Part shown: positions 22,741 to 34,300 of the stretch, one piece after another
Layout: each line of letters begins with the position of its first letter
Position numbering within the stretch: position 1 is the stretch's first letter
Assembly (NCBI RefSeq): GCF_019059575.1
Contig: NW_024881627.1
Location: forward strand, 955,545 to 1,019,544
DNA: 64,000 nucleotides
Direction: 5' to 3'
Origin: Amphibalanus amphitrite
Taxonomy: Eukaryota; Arthropoda; Thecostraca; Balanomorpha; Balanidae
The notes under the pieces: generated by a model
Seen by the model: only the letters and a program-made list of their open reading frames with translations
Databases searched by the model: none
What the model was told of the DNA's origin: nothing
Position numbers and translations under genes: made by a program

Positions 22741-22894
22741 GGACGACTGTAAAAACAGGGCGCCTGGGGCGATTTAATCAAGGCTCTGAAATTCACCGGT
22801 GACATTTAGCATGTAGTAGGCCCACAGAGGGGGAGAAGTTCCGAATGTCATGTGACCCAATATGCCCTCCGGTGCCCTGTTTTCACCGGCGTCC
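22741..22894. mobile_element. 154-bp MITE with 8-bp duplication
   Basis: The left end GGACGACTGTAAAAACAGGG and right end (inverse of GGACGCCGGTGAAAACAGGG) are flanked by ATCACATG on both sides (22733-22740 and 22895-22902). The 8-bp duplication fits hAT, P or Merlin; the GGACG start is unlike the CAG-starting elements elsewhere in the window. There is no coding capacity. Confidence 0.75.
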
Positions 22895-23438
22895 ATCACA
22901 TGGCTTCTGAAACTATTCTGATTGGCTCCAGCTGTGGACTGGATTACCATTTGGTGTTTGTTTTTGTGAGCATTCTGCTGATTTCCATTTTCTAAAAAAT
23001 GGAAGTTCATTGCCGGAGACTTTACACCGGCCCAAGTCAGGCATGTCGGAGTTGCCTGGGCAAAACGGACTTGAGCTGAACCAAATTGCTGGCTGGGTTA
23101 GTTTCATTACAGCGTGTATGATTGGGGTTAATTTTGTCAATTAGTGCGCCTAAAATTTAGTGCATATTTCACCTAAAAAGCCAAACATTCATGCCATGAT
23201 GACACTAATTGGCCGATGCGGCAATTGATTACCAAAACACAATAAACAATTATGAAATCCTTCCCCAGGTGGACTGTAGGGTAGGTAACAAGATATTCTT
23301 AATGGCCCTCTGAAGACAGACACGACTGGACTGCAGCACCCACCGCCGTGCTGCTCCTCAGAGCCACATCTCAGACGTCTCGGAGGTTTGCCGACACTGC
23401 AACCGACTGGCTCGTGAGCCCACCGACAGCTGAAAGCC

Positions 23439-26400
23439 ATGGCCACCTCTCGTCCGCTGAAACCAGTCGATGTGTACGATATTGCCACGGACATCGGCCG
23501 CGAGTTTGAGGCCATCATAGATGCGTTCGGAGCTGGCGCACTCACCAACCTGGTGCCCAAGGTCAGTGCTCGCCAGATTGTCTCATTGTGAGTTGCTCAT
23601 TGACACATTGCAGCTTAAGCTGAGTGTTTATGTTTCAATTTGAAATTATGTGGGTTAAGATCGATGTATTTGGTCCACAAATCGGATTTAATGCTGCTGG
23701 CTTCTACATACAATTTTCTTGTTAGTCCCCTACTGGAAGTGGTCCTTTTCTTCTGACGATGTGTGCCTATTTGTTTGCATTGATCCAGGTGATCCAGGCC
23801 CTGGAGCAATTGGAGCGGCTCTCCTTACAGCGGGAACAGGAGAGTGCCTCTCTGCACGAGCTGCGGAAAACAGTCGAGAGGCTCGAGGCCGAAAAGGCGG
23901 AGCGAGCAGCCGAGAGGCAGCGCTTTGAGAAGGTCAGGCAGCTCAGAAAAGGTTGAAAATTGAAAGGTACCTATTCAACCAACTATGAGAGGAATGCTTT
24001 TGGTACTTGAGATATTGCTTTTCTTCATTACTTGTTGATAGTGATTTGTGTTCCGACTTGGCCTGCCGAAAAATTTATTGGAATTATTCTCTGTCGATAT
24101 TTGCCACTGAAATTTATAACGCCATCTTTGTGTTGGCTGTCGCCAGGAGTTGGAGGAGTTTGAGGAGCGCACGCGCGAAGAGACTCAGAAGCTGGTTTCC
24201 ATGGTAACTGAGCTGCAGACGGAGAACCGGCGGATGCTGGAGCGGCGCGAGGCCGAGCGCAATGGAGACGCCTCCAGACAGACGGGTACGGGGCGGGTAG
24301 ATGTTAGACGGGCGGCCCCGGATCGTATGGATTTTAGGTGGACGGGTGCGGGCCAGAGAGACAGTACGGGGCTGATAGATGCGCTTTGGGGATAGGACGC
24401 TACGCATATTTGACTGGTGGTTATGAATTGTGTGGCTAACGGATACAGCTTGTAAGTTGTATGTACATGTATACAGCAAATATAATACTGATGGTTCACG
24501 GCCATGTATTGCATCGGGTGGACACATTTGGCAGACAGACAACATATAACGATATCCAAAGATCGTGGGTTATTTTTCGGGACCGTCATTGTTTCATTGT
24601 GTCTCACTGTACCCTCAGGCACGGACGAAGCGGAGGGGGAGATCGATATGAAGGTGCTGTTCAATCTGAAGGCGGTCATCGACAGACAGAGGGACGACCT
24701 CACTGCCAAGGACGCGCAGCTGCACGAGAGGAACTCGGAGATCGAAAAGGTACGGTTGATGAGGGGACGGGCGACAGCATGATGGGTGCTAGTGGTCTCA
24801 TCCAAGGTTAAGTTGGTAAGTTTGCTACCATGGAGCAAAATACACTCGAGGACCGTTTTGTCTGATTGTTCTCGTAATAAGTGCATGAGTGCTTTTCGGT
24901 GAAATGTCTTCCTTTTAGGCTGGTCGTTTCTGTTAGAACGATCGATGAGTTGAAGCGAGCATCAGGTATCTGAACCTCCAGTCAATTTGGTCGTGTTTTG
25001 TGTGCAGTTCCAGGCGGACTTGGACCGTATGAAGAAGCAGGTGCGTGAGCAGCGGCGTCGCCAGCGCGCGGCCTCCGGACAGCAGCGACAGCTCAACGAG
25101 GAGCGGACGCTGCTGGAAGCTGAGCTTACCGACGTGCGCCGCCAGATGGTAGCACTGCGCCAGCAGCTGGGCACCGCGCAGAAGGAGAACCAGGACCTCT
25201 CTCTGTCGGCGGTGAGTGGCGCTCTGGCGCGCGGGGGGGGGGGGGGGTGAGGCCGGACGGTGGGACTCACTAGGCGGTGTATCCGATAAAGTGAACACTC
25301 TAGCAGATTACTCGTATATTACTCGTATCACTGCTAGCAGTCACCTGAGTCAGAAGTGTCGCAGCCTTTCCTGTGCGATGGAATCTCTGGCGAAGCCTTG
25401 ACCACAGAATAGGTTTGTCGATAGATGACTCGTGCTCTGTGACCTGACCTGACCTTCCCTCGCTCCCCAGCAGGATAGCAGCCTGCAGAACAAGGTGGTG
25501 TACGACCGCGATGACCCGGCGCGGCCGCGGTTCACCTTTAACGAGCTGCGGGACATCCTGAACGAGCGGAACGAGCTGAAGGCGCGCCTTTCAGACCTGC
25601 AGGACGAGCTGGCACTCTACCGGCCCGGCGGAATCGACACGTGAGTACTGTAGGGGCCGTTAGGACTTAAGTAATGAAAAGGATTCAGGGTGTCTTGTGA
25701 GGCATTAAGCGATCGGTAAAGAACGATTCATTAGACGTTTTATGGAAGCTTTTAAGGTCACCTTAGATTCACCCAGAAGGTGAATTACCCACCAGTGATT
25801 GCAGCGATGATTATGTCTCCTTTCGTTAGCACGTTTAGCACAGAGCGATACTGACGGGGTGTTACGGCCGAAGCGCCCTTCAGAAGTCGTTATACCCTTC
25901 TCTATTGTGAACCCTGTGTTAAAAAAAGAATCCGTGGCAGAGTTGGCGATGAATACTGGCTGGAGAGAGCATGGTCCGTGAGATCCCTGATCAGCCTGTG
26001 AGTGCCCTATGTATGATGTGCTTATATTGAAAAAAATACCCTACCCCAAGCTGCTGTAGTGACCTCTGATGGTGTCCTGTCACTCCCCAGGTCGAAGAGC
26101 TCGATCCTGTGTCCTCCCAGTGACGAGTTGGACAGTTTCTCCAGCTCTGACCTCAGCTCGCCGCCCTCGCTGCAGAACGAGCTCGAACAGCAAAAGTGAG
26201 TCGGTTACCAGCCACACGGCGCACGCTGCTTGAACATGTTGAAATTGTGAAGTGATGAAGCTTCGGATATCACGAGACATGAGTACCGTCCCGGAGGGCA
26301 GAGGAATCCCTTTAGTAAGCGATTTGTTGCCCTGGAGTTAAAGGTTATAAGCCACGAAGCCATGAAGACTCGATGATGTACACAATGGCGAAGGAGTATC

Positions 26401-29400
26401 TCATAACCTTTTCTGACCTTTACGAGTTCGTTGTTTACAGGACGGTGGAAGAGGACCTGCCCGTGCACGGCCCGCTGCCCCAGGATCCCGAGGACGCCCC
26501 CTGGAAAAAGAGCTCCTCAGAGTCCGGCATCAGGCGACTGTGAGTAACCCGGTACACTGGGGATCCATTCGCAGAATATAGACAGCCCAGGGCATTGATT
26601 AAACGATCAGCTGATGTCTAGGTCGATGGGGTAAGGACTTTTGAACTCTCGCAGCTCCCTTTGCTTTTGCTTCGATTTGGTATGCAATTTTGCAGACGTT
26701 ATGTCAGTGACATTGTGACATTTCGTGGTCGATTTTGGTAGACGATTGATGATTTCATAGTTGTTTGGTGTTGCAATGACTTTATATATTTATAGCGGGT
26801 TTTGTATTTTTCTGTAGAATCGTAGCTAAGCCTTTTATCAGTCTTTAGAAGGTATCATATGCTCAGATGTTTGTGAGATGGTAGCGTGGCCATTCTGCTT
26901 TTTACGTACCGTCTGTTGCCTTATTTTCCCCTCTTGAGTGAAGGTATAGAAGGGCGAATGATCGAGTCACGCTTTAGCTTCAGTATGCGGGATTTTCCGT
27001 TTTTTAAGTTTCCGCTTATTCTCTTCATTTATTTCTCTGCGCTTTATTTTCGCTGTAGGCATTTGAAGTTCCTTGCTAATGCCGCTAGGGGCTAGTTAAA
27101 GACTGTGTCTTACCGTTTTTACCTTTCAACCAAACGCTCAACGCTCAACAAATAGGGATATGATGCGGCTCGGTGCAATTGTATGGTCCCGACAATGCCG
27201 TGTCGGCACTTTCCTGCATTGTCAGCTGCTTTTGGGGCTATCGTGCACACGCAATGTCATCGCTTTACTAACACCACGGAATATATAGTCTATGACATAT
27301 ATGTCGTAGACTATATATTCCGTGCTAACACTGTTTGAGGCCCGGGTTGATGAAAATAGACATTTTTAAACTTGATCCTGCTTCCTGGGTAAAGTGATCC
27401 TATGATATCAGTTGTAACGCTTTTGTCACCGCGATCTTATTTTAACCCTTTGTAATATGAAGAGTCGCCGTTTAGTTGCCGATTTTCACCCTGTCCACAC
27501 CTAATCCCGCTGAGTATGCTCGAAGCACCGTCGCCTGACGCCGACCGGCCGGTCGGGTGGGTGGCGTGTTGCAGCATCTTGCGTCAGATCCGGCGGGCCG
27601 TAGAGTCGACCCAGGGCGCCGTGTCTGACCTGCTACCGTTCGCCTGAGGTCAGCACAGGCCACCAACCCCCAGCGGCCGCCCGCTGGGTGCTTATACCGC
27701 TCCGGCTGTCGTAGAGTTGGCTCCTTGGCTGTCACTCTCTGGTCTTGGCTCGATGTGTAGATGGCATTCTCTTCCATTCATTGAGATCTATCGTTTGGCT
27801 GAGCTTCTTTACAGCACACTTTGATTATGCGTTTCTCAAAAATATTTTGTCATTCACACTGCCATGATTACATTGCCTTGGCTTTCCTCGTCGTCCTATA
27901 AGTGATCGCATGCATATCGGCGTAGGCAATACAACTGTTACGTGACTGCGGCTATTATTTTTTGTTAGAACAAAGCACATTATAATTGTCCAGAATAACT
28001 GAGGATCAATGTCTTGCACGGCCTATTTTAGGTGTTGTGTTTGGAAAGCGTGTCGACCATCATATAACTTCGCTTTCATTTTTTCACCACTCTCTTTGTC
28101 ATGAAGCACTTTGCCATCTATAAATTTGTTATATGCACTTAATCTTAGTTCATTTCATCCCACCTTTTTGTGATAGTCTGTCGAAGGATGATTATTTTAA
28201 GCCGGTGGTCATCCCTGCAATAATGTGTCATCTCTCCATTTCCTCTGCCAAACTGGCTGGTAGCTGTTCTGGCGTGGTATCGCTGTATGGATCTGGTGCT
28301 TTACTACGGTCCAAACTCAGGCGGTCGTATTGACTCTCCATCTGTTCCCCATTGCTCTGTGGCTGCCCCGTCTCGGGGTGTCACCACAGGCCGTTCTGAC
28401 GACCATAGGGGAAAATTCGGCGGATATGTGCTGGGAGATCGCAGGGATAGTTTTTGTTTCTGGCTCCGCAGTATGCAAGAGAGACATCGGTACGGGCCAT
28501 TCCGGCCGATGGTAACTGTGCTGGTCCTTCTACTCCCCTGCGCGCTGGCCATGCCATTTCTGACGACCGACGTCAGTACCCGCGTCCTCTTGTCTTCTTT
28601 GTGTCTATTATCTAGTATTTGCGTTGTTTGTCCAATGTCCATTGTCCTTGTCAACTGTTTACTGTCCCTGTCCGTGTCCGTTCCCGCTGTCCGCTGACGG
28701 TGTCCGTTCCCGCTTTCCGCCGTCCGCTGACGGTGTCCGCGTCCGTCCCACTGTCCGCTGACAGTGTCCTCTCCCGTTTTCCGCTGACGACGTCCGTGTC
28801 CTCTCCCGTTTTCCGCTGACGACGTCCGTGTCCTCTCCCGTTTTCCGCTGACGGTGTCCGTGTCCTCTCCCGTTTTCCGCTGACGGTGTCCGTGTCCTCT
28901 CCCGTTTTCCGCTGACGGTGTCCGTGTCCTCTCCCGCTGTCCGCTGACGGTGTCCGTGTCCTCTCCCGCTGTCCGCTGACGGTGTCCCGCAGGTGGTCGG
29001 AGCTCGGCGGCCGTTTGGAGGTGGTGGTGCGTCGGCCGGCCGTACAGGCGGCCCTACAGAGGGCTAACTTCACTGAGGGAGCAGCGGGCGCCCGGTTAGA
29101 CGGGGTCGGACCGGCGTGATCGAGTGGACGTTGGATCGGGAATCGGGATGGATGTGGAACTGGAACATGGGTGAATGTGGATATGTGACTTTGGTGGACA
29201 CGGAGACATAAGTATTGAATGTGAACTGCGGAGTGATTGTTTGGGCGGATGCCGATGTGCACCGTTGCGCTGTGATGTAGGTGGAGGAAGGCTGTACTCG
29301 GACAAAGGGAGTGAATCCAGGCGGTGTCGGTGATGGATGCGGTTGGTTGCCGGATCGCGGCGCAGTCTGGGACTGTGATGCGAGTGGAGGTGACCAGGCT

Positions 29401-30603
29401 GCACCACCGTCACATGACGGACTTACCAGCGCAGTGTGGCCAAATTGGTTTAGCGTTAGGGGGAGGATGTATTAAAAAAGTCGTACGAGGATGTCTTTTT
29501 TCAAAAAAAAACTCGTCTTCAGCCTCATTTTAGGTGCAGTTTTTACAGGTAATGTGGAAAAACTATACCTGACATCAAGTTCTGGTGGAAAGTACAAAAA
29601 AAAAACTCCAAATATTGTCATTAAAGATGTAACAAAAACAACATTGCAAGCGCGACAATACGAGTCTGACGGTGCGAATCGTACATTGGAACATTTTTAG
29701 TCTTTATTCCTACACTAGGTATGCTTTCACGACAAAAACGTGGTGATGATGTAATTTTAAAATTTCTGAGGATGTCATTATACTTTTCAATAGGGGTGAC
29801 TTTCCCCGCAACATCACCAATTTGGCCACACTGTACCAGCGGCAGAGTACCCGTCCTGGCTCATTTTTGGTCAGCTGGGAGATGCTGACACACTTCGAGA
29901 ACTGTGGGAGGGAGTCAGCTATTCCACGCGTGCATTCGAGGTTTAGGATGGATGGTCGACATGACGGCAGACGGCGTGGTTCTAGGTCGGTCACAACGGA
30001 ACCGGGTCCCGATTCTGTGGAATGCAGTTTCGCCGTCCTGATATTTCGCACAATGAGATGCTGCCGCGTTTTTTTTTTTTAATTTGGTTTCCTCAGGAAT
30101 CATTTCATTGTATTCATTTCCCATTGTTTGGTTCTGCTTGCATGATTTCTGCATGATTTCTGCTATCCGCTTTTGGATGTTGTCCACATCTGCACATGCA
30201 TTTGCAAGCTTTCTTTTTGTCCTCATACCGGCAGCATTTTTGCTGCTGCTCTCATATGCTATGCATCATTACCTTCTTTCCTAGAACGCGGTTGTGGCTC
30301 TAACTGGAACATTTCACGCTTATTCTACTTCACGCTTCAACTACTAATTAGCATTCATTACAATGAACTTGCTCTGTCAGTCTTCACCAACGTTCAGTCG
30401 AGTTACCGCCCTTGTCGTTCAGCCCACCTCCCTCTGACCTGACCTCCACCTGACCCCGCCGTTCTCTGCTGACCTCTGACCGGTCCGACGGGCGCCGTTG
30501 CAGGTTCCGGCGGCTGTTTTACACAGACGGACGAACGGACAGTCCGCGGGCCACCAGCACCCCGGTCAAACCCCAGACGCCGGGCGGGGCGACTCGACGC
30601 TGA
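23439..30603 (+). CDS. RILPL: RILP-like Rab effector (RILPL1/2 homologue)
   Basis: Nine coding exons give 403 aa: 23439-23561, 23789-23932, 24147-24285, 24619-24749, 25008-25211, 25474-25640, 26091-26195, 26441-26539 and 30504-30603. All junctions are GT-AG and phases agree. Family members are Rab effectors that link membranes to motors and act in lysosome transport and ciliogenesis. Residues about 8-100 form the RH1 domain (VYDIATDIGREFE..., then a VIQALEQLERL coiled coil). Long coiled coil follows (100-247). The RH2 Rab-binding helix pair begins RPRFTFNELRDILNERNELK at 264. In mammals the basic residues before this Phe contact phospho-Rab8/10. The tail has the family motifs PVHGPLPQDPED and ESGIR before LFRRLFYTDG. 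The start ATG is in frame and aligns with the family N-terminus. Exon 6 has a NAGNAG acceptor (25471/25474) that would add one Gln. Confidence 0.92.
27275..27324. mobile_element. 50-bp hairpin insertion with 7-bp flanking repeat
   Basis: The sequence is an almost perfect palindrome: cacggaatatatagtctatg ... inverse copy, with one mismatch per arm. CTAACAC flanks both sides (27268-27274 and 27325-27331). It looks like a minimal palindromic insertion in the last intron of the RILP-like gene. Confidence 0.6.
28690..28992. repeat. 32-bp minisatellite
   Basis: Tandem units of about 32 bp are built of ttttccgctgacggtgtccg plus tgtcctctcccg, with diverged copies on the left side. The array ends exactly at the acceptor of the candidate exon at 28993. 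The antisense open frame across it is a repeat artefact. Confidence 0.85.
28993..29119 (+). CDS. RILPL: Candidate alternative last exon of the RILP-like gene
   Basis: This lies inside the long last intron. The acceptor gtgtcccgcag|GTGGTCGG is followed by an open frame in the same phase as the exon-8 donor (two bases, CT, left over). Joined, it reads L-WSELGGRLEVVVRRPAVQ... and stops at TGA 29117-29119, giving a 412-aa isoform with a 42-residue alternative tail. The peptide looks coding (no low complexity, balanced composition), but I cannot match it to a known RILPL isoform. Its 5' side abuts a 32-bp minisatellite. A chance open frame in GC-rich DNA is the alternative. Confidence 0.4.
29432..29833. 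mobile_element. 402-bp hAT MITE in the RILP-like gene intron
   Basis: The ends are CAGTGTGGCCAAATTGG (29432) and its exact inverse (ending 29833). They are flanked by a perfect 8-bp duplication, TACCAGCG (29424-29431 and 29834-29841). It contains a small open frame (29491-29700, 69 codons) whose first 20 residues resemble a signal peptide, but nothing else supports a gene. Confidence 0.88.
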
Positions 30604-33600
30604 CCGCCGCCCTCCCGGCTCTCAGCCCGTGCTGAGTACCGTTTGACCTGTGTTTAACGGTGATTTTATCTCCACATGCGTGATCTGTTTACATCTTTAT
30701 CGGTTTGCTAGATATTTATACTGTTTTCACTCGACATATTTACGCCCTGGCTTTGGTGGGTTTTGTTAACCTGCCAAGCTGGCTTTGGTGAATATTTATA
30801 TTTGAATAGGTATATGCTGGGAAACCAGAGTTTATTGACGTGGATTTATATATTTAGCTCGTCGGTTTTTTCCGATGACAATATCCCCCAGGAATATCAA
30901 GTATTTCTTCCCTAGTTAGCTGAGTGGCAATGTTTATTTTTATCGCCAGTATATATTTACTCGTGTGCCGTATGAGAGACCTTATATGACAATGTGTCAA
31001 TAGTTGGACGTTTGGGGTTGCGTGTGTAACGGTGTAGGCCTGTGCGTTGTGTCAAACTGAGCTTTCGTCAATGTTAACCCGTGCGTGCGCCGGTACCCCA
31101 CAGTTAGCCATGTGTTTGCCTAATGTTAGCCCATGTACGCACTGCTGAGACTACTTACCTGCGCGGCTGTCGCTGCTCCTGCCGCTATTGTGCTGTTCCT
31201 GGACCCTGTGACGCCTCCCCGTGCTGTGAAGCCAGATCTGAGACCTCTGAACAAACCCTGCTGTAGGCGCTCGAACCCCTCAGGCGTCCTTATAGGTTCA
31301 CCCTTCCTCACCATCCCATCTCCCTCACCAATGAGAGACGCACGTATGGAATCACGGCCGATCTAATCTCGTACACCAGCCACCAGTCTGTGGATCCGTG
31401 ACTCTGCACTAGCACTCGATCTTTAGCGTCTAAAACACCTCATATCTTCACGACCCCTTCTCTTCCCGATCTACTGGTGGTCTAGCTGTATTAGACACCA
31501 ACCCTCCATCCCTGCCCCACCATCCAGTCCCTATCCTGTGCTTCATCAGCCCGCTGCTAGCATGTGTGTAGCTGAGTTCGTGCCGCTGATCAGGCGGCTG
31601 AAGTCGATGGTCTAGGTGTCGCAGTTGCTGTGTAGAACGCTCGTCAGACGGCCAGCGGCGACCGTCAGGCGCTAGTCTGTTAGGGTTGAAGTCGCTGAGT
31701 ATTTTAGTTTGAGCGCCGTTCGGAGATGCCAAATCGGACTGACCGCTCGTGGGGCCAAGGGTCGGCCGTGGCGGCTGTCGGCCGTTTTCCAGTGATGTCT
31801 CGGAGATTAGAATGTGGTTGGGGAGGGGAAGGGGGTTCGGCGGCCATACGTGTGCCACAGGCGAGTGTGTGAGGGGGGGGGGGACCCGGACCCCCTGCTG
31901 GTAGGCTAAATGGAGTTGTATCCGCGCGGTGTAATGATATGATGCAGCTGCTTTAGGAGTCATTACGCGCCGCAGCGGAATGCTTATAACAGCGCATTGT
32001 TATGTAAACTGGCAGTCGATGCGCAAAATGTTTATGATTTGTTCTTGCTCCGAGTCACTATGCACAACATATCTATATTGCATGCATGGTGTATGCTGGC
32101 TTTAACACAACAGTGCAAAGCGGTTCAGAGCCGGGTATTACCGGCTCGAACCCGGGGGTGACGGAGGTGATAACACTAAGGCGCGAGGAATGTGTAGGAT
32201 CACGAGCGGCGCAGGGTTACATAAACCGGTAAACCGTGCTTAATGTGGTGTGGGAAGCGCGTCGGGCGGTCGCATCGGCTGAGAAGGTGCTCCCCTACCC
32301 TTCTAACCTAGGATATGACCTGTCCCGATAACAATGGTGTAATACACCGGAACTGATCCCACGTCCTACCCTAACGACGCTGTACCCCACCCCTCGTCTC
32401 GCGTCCCAATGTAATACACGTCTTTTCCGGTATAACTGGTGTCTACTAGAGAGAACTCAAACACGTGCTAGTGAGAGGACGAAGCGGCATATTACCCAGG
32501 CAGGATTCATTCGTGCCATTTTCATTTGACGAATGACTGCTCAGGAACACAAACGCGTCTTCCTCGATTCTGAGTATTCTTCCTCCATTTACACGAGACT
32601 GCCGCCAACACTAGCATAGCCAAGCAGCAGCATTCAACACATCCAACAAGCATAGCCATCGCACACACGCAACACAGTATCCCCGCCGCGCTGGACTAGG
32701 TCTCATCACTCACTGCACGACTTGCACAAGCAACGCGCAAGCACAGCGTCTCCAGCAAATCGGCAGTTAACGCGCACAAAAAGGCAGTACGAGAGGGGCG
32801 CCGGAGTACACAGTTACCGGCATAATCGGGCCCGTGGCATCACAATTAATAACGTACACGATTAAGTTCCTCATATCCGGTTCCTCAGAGGAGCCGGCGG
32901 GATGATTGTCAAAAGGAGCGGAGGGATAAGACCATACATTAGGTAGGCCCACACCCCAGCTAAAAGGCTCACTGATGAAACTACGCGACGCACACATTGC
33001 TGGCAGAAGTCGGAGCCCTGATCAGTGTCACATTTGGAATACTGGGCGGCAGACTGATTACAGACTTTGGTATGTCGCTGGTCTCTAGAAGTCTGCTCAG
33101 TCTGACCAGACAAGTCCACAGACAACTCATGGCCACGGTCTGATGAATCACCGAATCCGTGCGTCCCAGTGACGCCGAACACCAACGTAAATATACCGCC
33201 GTCATGGGACTAATAAACGCCCCCACATCAGCACTGGAGTACCCTAGTACCGCCAGACCGCGACATGGCCGACCAAAGGACGAAATGCGGCTCCATCTGG
33301 CACGGACTACGGCAATGTCTCTTATGCCAACAAGACCTCGGAAACAACTTCACCGAGCTGTCCGTCTAGCCGGTTTCTTCCTTAGCGATCTTGACTGGGT
33401 ACAAGATCAATCCCGAAAGGCTTTTGATCTTCAGAACAAACAAACACACAGAATCCGTTCAAGACAATTCTAACAATAAACGCTGCATCACTACCTTCTA
33501 CTTGGATCACTAAACGGCGCCAACGTCTTATCCTATCCCGGCTCGGGGAGCCCACTGTTCACCCTCCCCGTTTGCCACTCTGGAAGGCAGTCACTCCCTG

Positions 33601-34008
33601 CACTGCGCCCTCAGTCTCAGTCAGATCCTACAGAGATCAGTCATTTCTTGGCGTGACACCGTCCTGACAGCTGACCCTGTCTTTTGACCAAGCGCCTGCC
33701 ATCCTAACACAGCGAAGAAGCTCTTGGTTTCCAAACTCGCACAAAGCAGCCCTTCCAAACTGCCTCTTCTTTTGGCTGCACCTTAGACTAGTCTCGACTT
33801 TACCAGGCTCTAAACCCGACCAATTATGACTAACGTTCACGAGAACGAAACATATCACCCCACTATGACAGCAGGTTACTTCACTGCCTTCCCGCTCCGC
33901 GTCCATCTTCCTTATATCGCGTCTCTCCAGCCCATCTTTCCACCCAGCCTCTCTCCATCGATCCTCTCCTCCCTCCCATCCCTAAAACTCTCACCTTTCC
34001 CTCTCCCC
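30604..34008. other. 3' intergenic region between two convergent genes
   Basis: This contains the 3' UTR of the RILP-like gene, a TA-rich stretch (30660-31000) and mixed sequence with poly-G at 31865. Open frames on both strands (31448-31963, 32767-33226, 33637-33906) show no family features. I found no confident exon. Confidence 0.35.
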
Positions 34009-34010
34009 CT

Positions 34011-34300
34011 CTCAGAGCGCCTCCAACATCTCCTCGTGCAGCGCCAGTGTGGTGGTTGCCAGTGTCCCTCCCCTCCCCCCTCTCAGAGCGCCTCCAACAT
34101 CTCCTCGTGCAGCGCCAGTGTGGTGGTTGCCAGTGTCCCTCCCCTCCCCCCTCTCAGAGCGCCTCCAGCATCTCCCCGTGCAGCGCCAGTGTGGTGGTCG
34201 CCAGCTGCCGGTCTTCCTACCCCTCCCCCTCTCAGAGCGCCTCCAGCATCTCCCCGTGCAGGGCCAGTGTGGTGGTCGCCAGCTGCCGGTCCCGCGGCTG
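34011..34300. repeat. Tandem copies of the NCKIPSD stop-codon segment
   Basis: The motif ctcagagcgcctccaacatc, followed by cgtgcagcgccagtgtggtgg, starts at 34011, 34082, 34153 and 34231 (spacings 71, 71 and 78). On the minus strand each copy reads ALHxEMLEAL-stop. The copy at 34231 is continuous with the gene and the other three lie downstream of its stop. Confidence 0.9.

Noticed and set aside
28651..29262. 203-codon minus-strand frame rich in Arg, Thr and Glu
   Set aside because: It is produced by the 32-bp minisatellite and the antisense of the candidate RILPL exon.
29491..29700. 69-codon secreted peptide gene
   Set aside because: It lies wholly inside a 402-bp hAT MITE, has no homologue I recognise, and begins in an A-rich low-complexity run.
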